From contig LBYP01000008.1 in NCBI GenBank assembly GCA_000996245.1, positions 1-43,665 on the forward strand: a stretch of DNA of 43,665 bases. The letters run 5' to 3'. Source of the DNA: Parcubacteria group bacterium GW2011_GWA2_40_23. GTDB lineage: Bacteria > Patescibacteriota > Patescibacteriia > UBA11705 > JABHMO01. The notes beneath the pieces were generated by a model. It did not search any database, was not told where the DNA came from, and saw only the letters and a program-made list of their open reading frames with translations. The translations under genes were made by a program, and so were the position numbers. Positions 24,370 through 33,682 of this stretch are shown piece by piece (positions within the stretch are counted from its first letter, which is position 1; each line of letters begins with the position of its first letter).

Positions 24370-24495
24370 TTTGCCCTCCATGTTAGCCATAACCAGACCA
24401 TAAGCATACGTCGACCAGAATGGCCAAAATACGCCCGTCAGTCCAGCGACGGCAGGTACTAAGACACAGCTGAAAACGCTCCAGCTGATCAAAAG
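24370..24495 (-). promoter_or_regulatory. GC-rich 5' leader of the 302-aa gene
   Basis: If transcription starts about 7 nt after the -10 box at 24496, the leader is about 120 nt, long for this genome and GC-rich. It is open in frame with the gene and hydrophobic if translated, but has no ribosome site before its upstream ATGs. I see no recognised riboswitch. Confidence 0.35.
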
Positions 24496-24524
24496 AGATT
24501 AGCATTTACCTAACAATTCGTCAA
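24496..24524 (-). promoter_or_regulatory. Promoter of the 302-aa gene
   Basis: TTGACG (24524-24519), 17-bp spacer, TAATCT (24501-24496) with an extended TGC. It closely resembles the promoter of the 73-aa cassette (TTGACG-17-TAAATT). Confidence 0.65.
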
Positions 24525-24625
24525 TTAACAAAAAACGACTCCGAAGAGGCGCCATAGACAGAGATCATTAAACAACAAACTCCTTTAATTTGCGAGCAGA
24601 GATGACATTTACCATGAATCCAAAG

Positions 24626-24768
24626 GTCATTGCGAGGGCACTCTGAGTAGCCCGAAGCAATCTCCGAAATCTTAATGATCGTTAACTTATTAATAGATAT
24701 TCAGTAGCAACACAAAACCGTTGAGATATCGGGGATTGCTTCGACCTGTTTCACGGTCTCGCAATGAC
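24626..24768. mobile_element. MITE-like inverted-repeat element
   Basis: A 143-bp non-coding element bounded by gtcattgcgag (24626-24636) and ctcgcaatgac (24758-24768), a perfect 11-bp terminal inverted repeat. Second arms cgaagcaatctc and ggattgcttcg lie inside. Repeats beginning GTCATTGCGAG are widespread as dispersed palindromes in bacterial genomes. No transposase lies within, so it would be non-autonomous. Confidence 0.65.
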
Positions 24769-24792
24769 GATAGACTCGAAACTCGCAAATCG

Positions 24793-26559
24793 CTATGACA
24801 AATACCCACTAATCTGCAAATTAACCAACTTGGCATAAGCACCCCGCTTTCTGATAAGCTGTGCATGGGTACCCACTTCTATAATTCTACCTTTGTCGAG
24901 AACAATAATGCGATCCGCGTTTTTAACAGTAGAAAGTCTATGCGCAATAATAATCGTTGTACGATTTCGAATAACTTGCTTAATGGCATGTTGAATCAAT
25001 TTCTCGGATTCAGCATCGAGAGAACTAGTCGCTTCATCAAGAACCAATATTTTAGGTTCAATTAAAATTGCTCGAGCAATGCCAACGCGCTGTCTTTGGC
25101 CACCAGAAAGCTTAACTCCGCGTTCACCAACTACTGTATCATATTTCTTTTTTAGATTCTGAATAAATTCATGTGCATTGGCAACTTTTGATGCTTCTAT
25201 AATCTTTTTTAAACTTGTATGTGGCTTCCCGTATGCGATGTTTGACTTAACAGTATCATTAAAAATATCAATATCCTGACTTACAATGCCAAGCTGAGAA
25301 CGATATTTATTGAGATCAAGCTCTCGTAAATCTATTCCATCGATCAAAATTTGTCCTTTCTTCACATCAAAATAACGATATAAAAGTTTCGCCAAAGTTG
25401 TTTTTCCACCACCTGAATGTCCGACGATAGCCACTACCTCTCCGGGTTTTATTTTAAAGTTAATTCCATGCAATACTTTTTCACCATCATAATCAAAATA
25501 CACATTTTTGAATTCAATAAAACCTTTTATGTCTATCTTTTTAGCATTTTCGCTATCGCCTATTTCTGCGTCACTATTTAATATCTTAAGAATTCGCTCC
25601 ACACCGACTTTAGCTTCCATGATATCGTCAAAAATACGAGTTAAAGCATAAAGCTGGAAATAGGTTGAGAATGAAATATTAATAAACAGAACTAATTCAC
25701 CTGGGGTAATCTCCTTCAAAGAAGCCAAGTAAAGACCTAGACCAATGACTAGAGCCATACCGACACCGACGATATTATAACGCCAAAAATTATAGGAAAA
25801 AAGTATTTTGATATAACGGAATTGAGTTCGGATTAAAGACCAGAAACCTTTCTTAGATTCATTCATCTCGCGTTCTTCTTGAACGTAGGCCTGAACAGTT
25901 TTCACATTATAAATCGCCTGACCAAACTTGCCGTAAACCTTTTCATTTTTGCTACGAATAGTACGTCTTAAGCCATAAACCGAAGCGTTCATTTTTAAAG
26001 TTAACCAAAAAAAGACTGGAATAATTATCAGGAACGTAAAAGCCACGCGCCAATCGATAAACATTAAAAAAACAAAAGAAAAAATAACTTTCAAAACCGT
26101 TGGGCCAAAATCCCAAAGGATGCGATCGATGATTCTTCGAACGCTTTCACATCCATTATCGATTTTGGTGAGTTTAGCCCCAGTATTTTCTTTTTCATGA
26201 TAGCCAAGCGAAAGACCAATGAGTTTTTGGTAAACTCTAAGAGCTAAATAATAACCAATTTTAATTTCAACTTTTACTATCCAGCGCGAATTGAAATACT
26301 CCAAACCACTGATAGCGAAATAACACAAAGCCCACAAACCACCCCATTCAAACACTTGCTTGATGACCTGCCCCGGCTGGCTAATGAGTGCATCAATGAT
26401 TTCTTTAAAAGTATAATTAGCAGCCAAATCAATTAGTTGTTGAAGAATAATAACTGCAAAAGCCACAATAAAATAGCGACGATATTGTTTTATCAAATCG
26501 TAAATGCTCGAGAATACGAGCTTAAGACTAACCCAAGATAATTTTTGTTTGCTATGCAT
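24793..26559 (-). CDS. ABC exporter, MsbA-like half-transporter
   Basis: A 588-aa fused membrane-ATPase half-transporter working as a homodimer. The N-terminal ~320 residues form six transmembrane helices (first near 30-48). The nucleotide-binding domain has Walker A GHSGGGKTT (380-388), the signature LSGGQRQ (484-490) and Walker B ILVLDEA (504-510) with the catalytic Glu, then an H-loop in IIIAHRLSTVKN. It exports lipids, drugs or peptides; the substrate is not evident. It lies 69 nt downstream of the UvrA-like gene with a palindrome between them, at the end of a possible long transcript from 32395. Confidence 0.92.
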   Translation of the reverse strand: MHSKQKLSWVSLKLVFSSIYDLIKQYRRYFIVAFAVIILQQLIDLAANYTFKEIIDALISQPGQVIKQVFEWGGLWALCYFAISGLEYFNSRWIVKVEIKIGYYLALRVYQKLIGLSLGYHEKENTGAKLTKIDNGCESVRRIIDRILWDFGPTVLKVIFSFVFLMFIDWRVAFTFLIIIPVFFWLTLKMNASVYGLRRTIRSKNEKVYGKFGQAIYNVKTVQAYVQEEREMNESKKGFWSLIRTQFRYIKILFSYNFWRYNIVGVGMALVIGLGLYLASLKEITPGELVLFINISFSTYFQLYALTRIFDDIMEAKVGVERILKILNSDAEIGDSENAKKIDIKGFIEFKNVYFDYDGEKVLHGINFKIKPGEVVAIVGHSGGGKTTLAKLLYRYFDVKKGQILIDGIDLRELDLNKYRSQLGIVSQDIDIFNDTVKSNIAYGKPHTSLKKIIEASKVANAHEFIQNLKKKYDTVVGERGVKLSGGQRQRVGIARAILIEPKILVLDEATSSLDAESEKLIQHAIKQVIRNRTTIIIAHRLSTVKNADRIIVLDKGRIIEVGTHAQLIRKRGAYAKLVNLQISGYLS

Positions 26560-26570
26560 CTTTTTGTTTT

Positions 26571-26608
26571 TGCTTGCCCAGCATCCGAACGTAGTGAGTG
26601 GTGCTGGG
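26571..26608. repeat. Palindrome with GAACGTAGTGAGT loop
   Basis: Stem cccagca-tcc against ggtgctggg (26577-26586, 26600-26608) with loop gaacgtagtgagt. It is the same loop family as at 15052-15127 and 15627-15659, but with a different stem. It lies between the UvrA-like gene and the ABC exporter gene. Confidence 0.7.
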
Positions 26609-26628
26609 TTTTTGTTTCTCAGACATTT

Positions 26629-28017
26629 TTAGAGATCTATTTTATAATCACAATAGTCAAAAAGTTCTTCTCTATTATCGGCTATTAATATAGTGTTATT
26701 TTTATCAACAATTTTCCTAAAAACATTTACTAAAACCGGGATGTCTTTGAGATGCAGGCCTCTTGATGGTGTGTCAAAAATGTAAACCGACCTATCACCC
26801 AATTTTTTAGAAAGAATTTTGGCCACGCGCACTCGCTGAGCTTCGCCACCACTTAAGGAATTTGATTTTTGCCCTAAAGTTAAATAACCCAAACCCACTT
26901 CCTGTAAGAATTTTAATTTCCTCACAATTAAAGAATCTGTTTTAAATATTTCCAGAGCCTCATCAATTGTTAAGTTCATGACATCCTTAATGTTTTTGTC
27001 TTGAAAACAAACCTTTAAAACATCTTTAGAAAAACCACCTGCTCCTTCTAATATCTTTTTAGAAATAATGAAATCAGCTTTCGTCAATTTTAGTTTCTTG
27101 GATAATTTATGGTTCGAGAAAATTGTTCTAATATTGTCCCAAACTTGCGTGTAGGTAGCGAGTGTACTTGATGGATGATCCCCAATTGGTGATTGCGGTA
27201 CAAAGAATGAGCGGCGCACGTTAGTTTTGCCATCCACTTTAACGCTTTTAAGCCTGATCTTCCAAGCATTTTTACCTTTATACAATGCGCGATAAGCCAC
27301 GTCGAGTAAAGTTGACTTCCCTGTTCCCGAACAACCTGTTAAACACACAATATCTTTAAGAGGAAAACAAAATGAATAATTTTTAAAACAACCAACATTT
27401 ATTTTTGAAATCGTTATTTTTTTATAACCACGAAGATCTTTCTGGACTAGTTTCTTCCCTGCTTTTGCAAAAACATGATTCGCAGTGATGGTCTTCGACT
27501 TCTTAAATTGAGCATTGGTGCCTTCAAAAATAAGTTTGCCACCATAACGCCCAGCACCTGGGCCAAGTTCTATAATATAGTCAGCGTCTTTGATTATTTC
27601 CTTATTATGTTCGACTGCAATTATAGAATATCCTGCCGTCACTTTCTGACGCAACATTTTTGAGATTTGTTCTCGTTCTTTTTTGCAAAAACCAGCGCAA
27701 GGTTCATCCACAATCAATAAATCTTTCTTTCCTATAACTGCTAACTTCTTTTTTAATTTATCGAGATTGAATTCGCCTAAACTAAGCTTGGAATTTACTG
27801 GCAAAATAACTTTTTGTTCGAGGATCTCAATTTTCGATGGCAGGTTTTGTATCTTCCACTCATTTTTAATCAAGCTTTTATATAACACCTCGCAAACCAG
27901 AGTTGACTTACCACTTCCACTCGGACCGACAATTGCAACTAATTTCTTCAAAGGTATTTTTACAGAAAAGTTTTTCAAATTATTCTTAGTAACATTTTTG
28001 ACGATGATGTACTTCAT
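26629..28017 (-). CDS. Reduced UvrA-like tandem ATPase
   Basis: A 462-aa tandem ABC ATPase, half the size of UvrA (~940 aa). Domain 1 has Walker A GPSGSGKST (31-39), a spoiled signature LSLGE (78-82), Walker B LLIVDEP with catalytic Glu105 and H-loop VEHN (135-138). Domain 2 has Walker A GCSGTGKST (228-236), UvrA-type NLTIDEALEIF (348-358), intact signature LSGGEAQR (387-394), but FDTP instead of DEP and no H-loop His (ADNRE). UvrA's zinc and UvrB-binding insertions are absent. Only the composite site made by domain 1 and signature 2 can be active. It overlaps rluB by 4 nt. A role in repair is doubtful; a resistance-type or regulatory ATPase is possible. Confidence 0.8.
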   Translation of the reverse strand: MKYIIVKNVTKNNLKNFSVKIPLKKLVAIVGPSGSGKSTLVCEVLYKSLIKNEWKIQNLPSKIEILEQKVILPVNSKLSLGEFNLDKLKKKLAVIGKKDLLIVDEPCAGFCKKEREQISKMLRQKVTAGYSIIAVEHNKEIIKDADYIIELGPGAGRYGGKLIFEGTNAQFKKSKTITANHVFAKAGKKLVQKDLRGYKKITISKINVGCFKNYSFCFPLKDIVCLTGCSGTGKSTLLDVAYRALYKGKNAWKIRLKSVKVDGKTNVRRSFFVPQSPIGDHPSSTLATYTQVWDNIRTIFSNHKLSKKLKLTKADFIISKKILEGAGGFSKDVLKVCFQDKNIKDVMNLTIDEALEIFKTDSLIVRKLKFLQEVGLGYLTLGQKSNSLSGGEAQRVRVAKILSKKLGDRSVYIFDTPSRGLHLKDIPVLVNVFRKIVDKNNTILIADNREELFDYCDYKIDL

Positions 28018-28709
28018 TTCAATAATTTATTTATTTCATTTGGTGTTAACACTTTGCAATCGCCTTGCGCCAACCCACCCAGTTCTAAATGATTTATTCT
28101 AACTCTTTTTAATGATGTGACTCTTAACCCAAACTGATGGCACATCAATCGAATTTGTCGTTTCATGCCTTGTTTTAAAACGATATAAAAACTTTTTTCA
28201 GTTTCTTGTTCAAAAAGTGCTGGCAAAGTCATACCATCTTCCAATCTAATACCGGTTTTCACAGCAGCTTCAAAATCAGACGGGATTTCGCGATTAACTG
28301 TAACATAATATTCTTTTTCTTTGTGATAACGTGGATGCATCAATTTATCAGCAAGCTCACCATCATTCGTTAAAATTAAAAGACCGGAAGAATCTTTGTC
28401 TAAACGACCAACCGGATAAACTCGCGCACCGGCCTTAACAAGAGACATGACATTTTTTTCTTCTTTAAAATGTCTGGTTGTACAAACATAGCCCGGTGGT
28501 TTATTCAACATTAAAACAATTTTTTCGTTGGTACTATTAACCGGCTTTTTATCAAACAAAATTTTATCCTCATCAGGATCAACCTTAGTGCCTAATTCTG
28601 TGACAACTTTCCCGTTAACAGAAACATACCCATCTAAAATAAACTGCTCCGCACGTCTTCGCGAAGCAATCCCAGCATTAGCCAAAAGTTTTTGTAAACG
28701 CATTAACAT
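28014..28709 (-). CDS. RluB/RsuA-family pseudouridine synthase
   Basis: A 231-aa pseudouridine synthase that modifies rRNA. An N-terminal S4 RNA-binding domain (about 4-60, MRLQKLLANAGIASRRRAEQ) is followed by the catalytic domain with YPVGRLDKDSSGLLILTNDG; the catalytic Asp is D104. The length fits RluB, RluE or RsuA, and I cannot choose the target (23S versus 16S). The stop overlaps the UvrA-like start by 4 nt (ATGA), and its start follows the VirD4-like gene by 8 nt, so these genes appear cotranscribed. A second ATG at 28703 is possible. Confidence 0.92.
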   Translation of the reverse strand: MLMRLQKLLANAGIASRRRAEQFILDGYVSVNGKVVTELGTKVDPDEDKILFDKKPVNSTNEKIVLMLNKPPGYVCTTRHFKEEKNVMSLVKAGARVYPVGRLDKDSSGLLILTNDGELADKLMHPRYHKEKEYYVTVNREIPSDFEAAVKTGIRLEDGMTLPALFEQETEKSFYIVLKQGMKRQIRLMCHQFGLRVTSLKRVRINHLELGGLAQGDCKVLTPNEINKLLK

Positions 28710-28717
28710 AAATATAA

Positions 28718-30466
28718 TTATCCTTTTCTCCCTCCACTGCTCGAGCTACTCCCACCCGTTTTATTATTTTCCAGTAATGCCTGTTCACGACGGAACTCTT
28801 TTAAACATTCTTTGCAAAATAAAGGTTTATTAGGATTGGGATTAAAATTAATTCTAGTTTTTTGTTTGCAACGATCGCAAACCACAATATTAACGATTTC
28901 ATCTTTCTTTTCTCCGCTCTCTTCTACTTTTTCTTCTCTTTTCTTTCGCGGAGCCTCTACAATTACTGGTTTCGGTACTTCTGGATTAACAACTGGAGTT
29001 GTTTTTACGTCTTCACTAATTACACTTGTTGCCGCTGTCTTTATTGTTCCAGCCAAAACAACAGCATCCGCTGGTACTTCTGCGGCCAGACTACCAATAG
29101 GCATTAAAAAATCTACTTTTCTATCAACTATAGTTTGTAATTGTTTGATAATCAAATCGCGTTCTATTTTTTCTACCATGGCTTCTGTTTCTACTCCACT
29201 CCAGCGGGCGATTTTATCTTCTACTTCATCGACTGATTGAGAATAACGCTCACGCGAAACTCGTATAACTTTTTCAGTGGACCCTGTAACGCGCGTAATT
29301 GGTGGCAAAGTAGTGGCGCTAAAAGGTTCCGAAGCAACACCATCGATCATCAATTTTAAATAAATATTATATTTTGGTAAATTCACCAAATCATCAATAA
29401 TAAACGTTGGGATAAATTCTTTTTCTAAAAATTCAGCATCTTCGGCACCAACACGAAAACAAATAATAGTACCAACGTTACCAAAAACAGCTGGTTTAAC
29501 AACTTCGCCCAATTGTTCGATATATTGGTGTGCAATAGTTAAACATAAGCGGTATTTTCTGGCCTCAGACAAAATATTGGCGAATGATTCTGTAGCAAAG
29601 TTTTGGAATTCGTCAACGTAAAGATAAAAATCATTACGTTCGTCTTCTGGTATTTCAACGCGACTCATGGCAGCCAATTGAATTTTGGTAATAATCATAG
29701 CACCAAGCAAACTGGAAGCATCTTCACCAATACGGCCTTTAGATAGATTTAAAATAACAATTTTCTTTTGATCCATTAACTCACGTAAATTGATACTGGA
29801 ATTAACTTGACCCACAATATTACGAATCAAAGAGGTCGATAAAAATTGACCGACTTTATTTTGAATAGGCGCAATCGCTTCCACCAAGAAGGCTTGATTA
29901 TATTTAGAGAATTCATCAACCCAGAAAGCTTTAACAACTGGATCTTGAACCTTGGCCACAACTTTTTTGCGATAATCATTATCAACGAGCATGCGGTTAA
30001 CTCCAAGCAGAGTACTTTCAGGATAATCGAGCAAAGCCAAAATCGCATTACGCAATAAATACTCCAAACGTGGCCCCCAACTTTCAGCCCAAATCTTTTT
30101 AAATACACCGACCAAACCAGAAGCAACCAAATGGCGGTAGCGCGGCTGAACTTTTTCCAGAACGTTAAAAGCAACCGGATATTCCATGTCTGCTGGATTA
30201 ATATAAACCACATCGTTAATGCGATTGCTTGGGATACAATCAATTAACTTTTCAGCTGTATCTCCGTGAGGATCGATGTAACAAACACCGTGGCCAGCAA
30301 TAATATCAGCATAAACTAAATTTTCTAATAAAACAGATTTGCCCATACCGGTTTTTCCGATAATGTACATGTGGCGACGGCGGTCATCTTGCTTTATACC
30401 AAAACGTTTCTGTTCGTTTCGATAATTTGTGGCCGCGAAAAGCGCGACTTCATTAAGTTCTGGCAT
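28718..30466 (-). CDS. VirD4/TraG-like ATPase with C-terminal zinc ribbon
   Basis: A 582-aa FtsK/VirD4-like P-loop motor of the DUF87/TraG type. Walker A is GKTGMGKS (37-44) within YIIGKTGMGKSVLLENL, YIDPHGD (63-69) follows, and Walker B is YLYVDE (281-286) with FQNFATESFANIL. A low-complexity Val/Pro/Lys linker leads to a four-Cys zinc ribbon (C530, C533, C551, C554) and a Ser/Gly tail. No transmembrane segment is present; the membrane anchor may be the partner encoded 3 nt upstream. Such pairs recur in CPR genomes without a full type IV system, and may move DNA or protein across the envelope. The substrate is unknown. Confidence 0.8.
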   Translation of the reverse strand: MPELNEVALFAATNYRNEQKRFGIKQDDRRRHMYIIGKTGMGKSVLLENLVYADIIAGHGVCYIDPHGDTAEKLIDCIPSNRINDVVYINPADMEYPVAFNVLEKVQPRYRHLVASGLVGVFKKIWAESWGPRLEYLLRNAILALLDYPESTLLGVNRMLVDNDYRKKVVAKVQDPVVKAFWVDEFSKYNQAFLVEAIAPIQNKVGQFLSTSLIRNIVGQVNSSINLRELMDQKKIVILNLSKGRIGEDASSLLGAMIITKIQLAAMSRVEIPEDERNDFYLYVDEFQNFATESFANILSEARKYRLCLTIAHQYIEQLGEVVKPAVFGNVGTIICFRVGAEDAEFLEKEFIPTFIIDDLVNLPKYNIYLKLMIDGVASEPFSATTLPPITRVTGSTEKVIRVSRERYSQSVDEVEDKIARWSGVETEAMVEKIERDLIIKQLQTIVDRKVDFLMPIGSLAAEVPADAVVLAGTIKTAATSVISEDVKTTPVVNPEVPKPVIVEAPRKKREEKVEESGEKKDEIVNIVVCDRCKQKTRINFNPNPNKPLFCKECLKEFRREQALLENNKTGGSSSSSGGRKG

Positions 30467-30469
30467 ATA

Positions 30470-32395
30470 TTAGACAATTGGTAAATTAGGCGGAGGTGTG
30501 GCACTTCGACGTGGATTAGCAGGCCGTTCTTGTTGTTCTAGTTGTTGTAAATGTTGAACTTGTTTACTGCTAAGTTCATCAGTGCTTTCGTTGGTGCTCT
30601 TGTCCGGCACCTTAACCTCATCTGTGGTACTAGGACTTGCTGTCTTTTGTTTTAATTGAGCAACATATTTGGCTATCTGTTCATCTCTTTTAGCTACCTC
30701 CAAGGTTCCTTGTGCAGAAGCAGCTTCTTCTGCTGTTGTTGCTTCTTCAACAATCTCTGTGGGCGCTGCTACTGCTTCATTGTTTTCTTTAGACCAGGTC
30801 GAGGCCTGTGCTGTCGGCTCTATTTTTTTATTTGATTGCATCAATAATGTTTCTGGAATGACGATGCTATCCTCTTCATAATCAGCCTTAAAACTAATTT
30901 TTCTGTCTGCTAAATCTTCAATGACTTCTTCTTTGCGCTCTTTATCTTTTTTGCCAGTTTTGTCGATGGCAAAACGAGCTTCGAAATAATCATTATCATA
31001 ATCGATTACAGGCACAGCTGTTTCTGTTTCTACTGGCAATTCAACAACATCATCAGCCGCCGGCTTGAGATTATCAAGCGGCAAACCGATAGGAGCTGAA
31101 CCACGCTTAGCTTCGATTTTCTTAACGAGCGGAGCTTTAACTGAAATATATGGGAAATGCCACAGAGTCGCTAGTTCTTCTGTGCTTAAAATATATGTTC
31201 CAATAGTTGTATCAGGGTTTCTTCCCTTGTAAGCCTCTAAGATCTGATTTTGTAAACGGGCTAATTTATATTTCGCAAAAAGTAATCGTGCTTGCGTTTT
31301 ATTACTGCCTGGTTTTAGAGCATTTAACCCTGTACTCGTGAATTGTTTAATCGCACCCATAATACCAGAAACCGCCAATCCCTTCTTAAAGACTTCTTTC
31401 TTACCAAAGTAGAGATAACGTGCTTTACAATTAAAACAAACTCGATCGATTTTACGCGCAATCGCTTCAACCTCATTTTTCTCGATTGGAGTTAAACGGT
31501 TGATATCAAACTTTTCAGGTTTAAGGGCAGATTCATCTATGGGGCTTCCTAATAATTGTTCTGACACCATCGTCAACCCCTGCAACGGCACATTTAATAT
31601 TTTATCAAAAACAGTTGAAGTTGATTTTTCAGGGATGCTCATTATTTTACCAATGGCTCTTTTCCCCTCATGCATCCAATCGTTATCCGCAGGGACAACT
31701 ATAATTTGAAACCAAATTTGTTCACCCGGACCGATCTTATTCATAATTTCCAAAAAAGCGGCCATAGGATCTTTAAATTTCACTTCAGGGTCAAACTCTT
31801 CTTGGAATTCAATGTATGAACGAATTGGATAATAATCCTTATTAACAGGAACTAAATCAGCTCCCCAAAGATCATATTCATCATTTGGGAAAGTGGCGGT
31901 TACAGCCTTAGTATAATCTTCTACTTCAGAAATTTCTGCATCGGGATATTGCGAATATATACTGGCTTCTACTAAATTTCTAAATCCCGTCGGCGTCATG
32001 ATGACAAATTGAACAAAACCATCAATACTTACTATTTCAAAACTGAAACCTAATTGAAACTTACCTTCAAACTTCTTTTCGCCCCACTCCAATGGAGAGT
32101 GGGCGCCGGCAATTATAGAAAAAATATTTTCCACTGCGCGTGGTGTTTGCAAAATGTTTTTAGGAATATCAATAGCCAAAAAAACAAATGTTTGTTTGGC
32201 CGCATATTTTTGCTGCTGTGTATAAACAAATAATTTCCAACCACCATATAAAAATGTAAAAAGAAACAAAACCCAACCACCGTTAACAACAAAAAACCAC
32301 ATGGTAGCAAAAATATTTCCCTCTGCCAAGGTATCAACCCAACTCCAATCAATGGAAATTTCTAAATTTGCGAGAGTATCAAGCATATTTAACAA
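30470..32395 (-). CDS. Membrane partner of the VirD4-like ATPase
   Basis: A 641-aa protein with one or two N-terminal membrane segments (about 28-55), then a large cytoplasmic part. About residues 70-260 form a conserved-looking alpha/beta domain (FVFLAIDIPKN, FVQFVIMTPTGFRNLVEASI, DYYPIRSYIEFQEE) with a GEQIWFQIIVVP strand. A CFNCKARYLYF segment and a segment near GTYILSTEELATLWHFP follow. The last ~170 residues are Glu/Thr/Ala/Gln-rich and disordered, ending in a Pro-rich tail. I do not know a named family for certain. Position and domain order suggest it anchors the ATPase 3 nt downstream, as VirB-like or TraG N-terminal parts do. Confidence 0.75.
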   Translation of the reverse strand: MLNMLDTLANLEISIDWSWVDTLAEGNIFATMWFFVVNGGWVLFLFTFLYGGWKLFVYTQQQKYAAKQTFVFLAIDIPKNILQTPRAVENIFSIIAGAHSPLEWGEKKFEGKFQLGFSFEIVSIDGFVQFVIMTPTGFRNLVEASIYSQYPDAEISEVEDYTKAVTATFPNDEYDLWGADLVPVNKDYYPIRSYIEFQEEFDPEVKFKDPMAAFLEIMNKIGPGEQIWFQIIVVPADNDWMHEGKRAIGKIMSIPEKSTSTVFDKILNVPLQGLTMVSEQLLGSPIDESALKPEKFDINRLTPIEKNEVEAIARKIDRVCFNCKARYLYFGKKEVFKKGLAVSGIMGAIKQFTSTGLNALKPGSNKTQARLLFAKYKLARLQNQILEAYKGRNPDTTIGTYILSTEELATLWHFPYISVKAPLVKKIEAKRGSAPIGLPLDNLKPAADDVVELPVETETAVPVIDYDNDYFEARFAIDKTGKKDKERKEEVIEDLADRKISFKADYEEDSIVIPETLLMQSNKKIEPTAQASTWSKENNEAVAAPTEIVEEATTAEEAASAQGTLEVAKRDEQIAKYVAQLKQKTASPSTTDEVKVPDKSTNESTDELSSKQVQHLQQLEQQERPANPRRSATPPPNLPIV

Positions 32396-32465
32396 CCTGC
32401 AGACAATTTAGCTGCAAGATAAAATTAACTTTTTTATATTGTACCATATTTTCCATCAAACAAAA

Positions 32466-32495
32466 AGAAAAACCAGACACTTGCCTGGTTTTTCT
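32466..32495 (-). terminator. Terminator of the sigma/HARE-HTH gene
   Basis: A perfect 11-bp stem agaaaaaccag/ctggtttttct (32466-32476, 32485-32495) with an 8-nt loop. Symmetric A/T runs mean it could act on both strands. Confidence 0.85.
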
Positions 32496-32507
32496 TGTAT
32501 TTGTCTA

Positions 32508-33632
32508 TTATGAACGAATGTTGAATAAGTTAGAACCAATTTTATCGAACTTATCTTTATTAATCAGTGTTAAATAAATGGTTGATTTATTGACTTGGCG
32601 TTGTTTCAAAACTTCTTCATACACTTCATCCTTAGTCATAGGGCGATTAGCCTCTTTCAAAATAGAAGTGATAATATCAGCAACTGTACCAGATTGAAAA
32701 CCCCAGTCTTTTAAGGCATAAATACCACGTCCGACCAGGACATAATTCTCGTTAGCGATAAGTTCATTGTGAACTGTAGCTGCACAAATCTTTTTATGAT
32801 CAAACTTAGCGTCATTAATAAGATTAGCAATATCACGGAAATGTAAAGGTTGATTATCTTTTTGGAAAATTAAATGGATTTTATCGCCCAACTTCTTAGG
32901 ACCGACATTCTCCCAATGAGACAAGCCCCATTGGCCCAAAATATTTTTTTCAATTCCAGTACTAACAGCCAAATATGATTCTAACACTTGTCGTAATTCA
33001 ACTTCAGAATGTTTGCTTAAAAAGTTATCAACAGCTGCTTTTAAGTCAACTGGCATCATGCGCTCTGCAAGCTCTATGATTTCTTCTTGAGTATGTAATG
33101 TTTTATTTACTTCAATTTGCTTTTTAACATCGTCTAAATAATCCACAACCTTATCTAATTCGAAATCTTTAAGATGCCAAACTGGATAAAGGGCTTCATT
33201 CTCATATTCTTTATCAACTGATTCAATTAATTTATCAAAAACGAAAAGAAATGAATTTGTATGGAAATAATCAAAATTATGGTTTTTTAAAGCATGTTCA
33301 TCCAAAAGATAATCCTCTCGCGCTAAACCACCATTTTGTTCTAAATAAGATACGAACTTATCTTCGATAATCCTTAAAGTATCAGCATATTCCTTGCCCA
33401 ATCCAACCAATTTACGAATAGCTTCCTTCTCAATCTGACGAACGCGTTCGCGAGTAATATTATAATAGTCACCAATCTGTTTAAGAGTGGCGCGCTTTTC
33501 TAAATCATTAGTTAAATAATAGCGCTTACGTAAAACCTCTTGCTCTCGTTCAGAAAGGTTGCCAAGAAGGTTAACTAAGAGCTCTTGAAAATTGACTTCG
33601 CTCTTAGGCGCATTAGTTGTGACAAATTGCAT
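32508..33632 (-). CDS. Sigma region 4 and HARE-HTH fusion protein
   Basis: A 374-aa protein. I took the ATG at 33632; an in-frame TTG at 33662 lies in a poor context. Residues 20-80 are a sigma-70 region 4: LSEREQEVLRKRYYL, then ATLKQIGDYYNITRERVRQI, a -35-type helix-turn-helix. No region 2 exists, so it cannot melt promoters alone. The centre (80-245) is helical. Residues ~247-312 are a HARE-HTH domain (PLHFRDIANLIND, TVHNELIANENYVLVGRGIYAL), as in RNA polymerase delta. A second winged-helix-like unit (RPMTKDEVYEEVL...) ends the protein. It probably acts as an RNA polymerase-associated regulator. Two consensus promoters and an ATGATTA array precede it. Confidence 0.8.
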   Translation of the reverse strand: MQFVTTNAPKSEVNFQELLVNLLGNLSEREQEVLRKRYYLTNDLEKRATLKQIGDYYNITRERVRQIEKEAIRKLVGLGKEYADTLRIIEDKFVSYLEQNGGLAREDYLLDEHALKNHNFDYFHTNSFLFVFDKLIESVDKEYENEALYPVWHLKDFELDKVVDYLDDVKKQIEVNKTLHTQEEIIELAERMMPVDLKAAVDNFLSKHSEVELRQVLESYLAVSTGIEKNILGQWGLSHWENVGPKKLGDKIHLIFQKDNQPLHFRDIANLINDAKFDHKKICAATVHNELIANENYVLVGRGIYALKDWGFQSGTVADIITSILKEANRPMTKDEVYEEVLKQRQVNKSTIYLTLINKDKFDKIGSNLFNIRS

Positions 33633-33682
33633 ATGAAAGTGTGAAGTGACAAGCAGATTCAAATTATATTATTAACGTATAA

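Noticed and set aside
23461-24492. 343-aa start with a hydrophobic leader for the GC-rich protein
   Set aside because: The upstream ATG lies before the predicted transcription start and lacks a ribosome site; GGAGGG marks ATG 24369. A signal peptide is not fully excluded.
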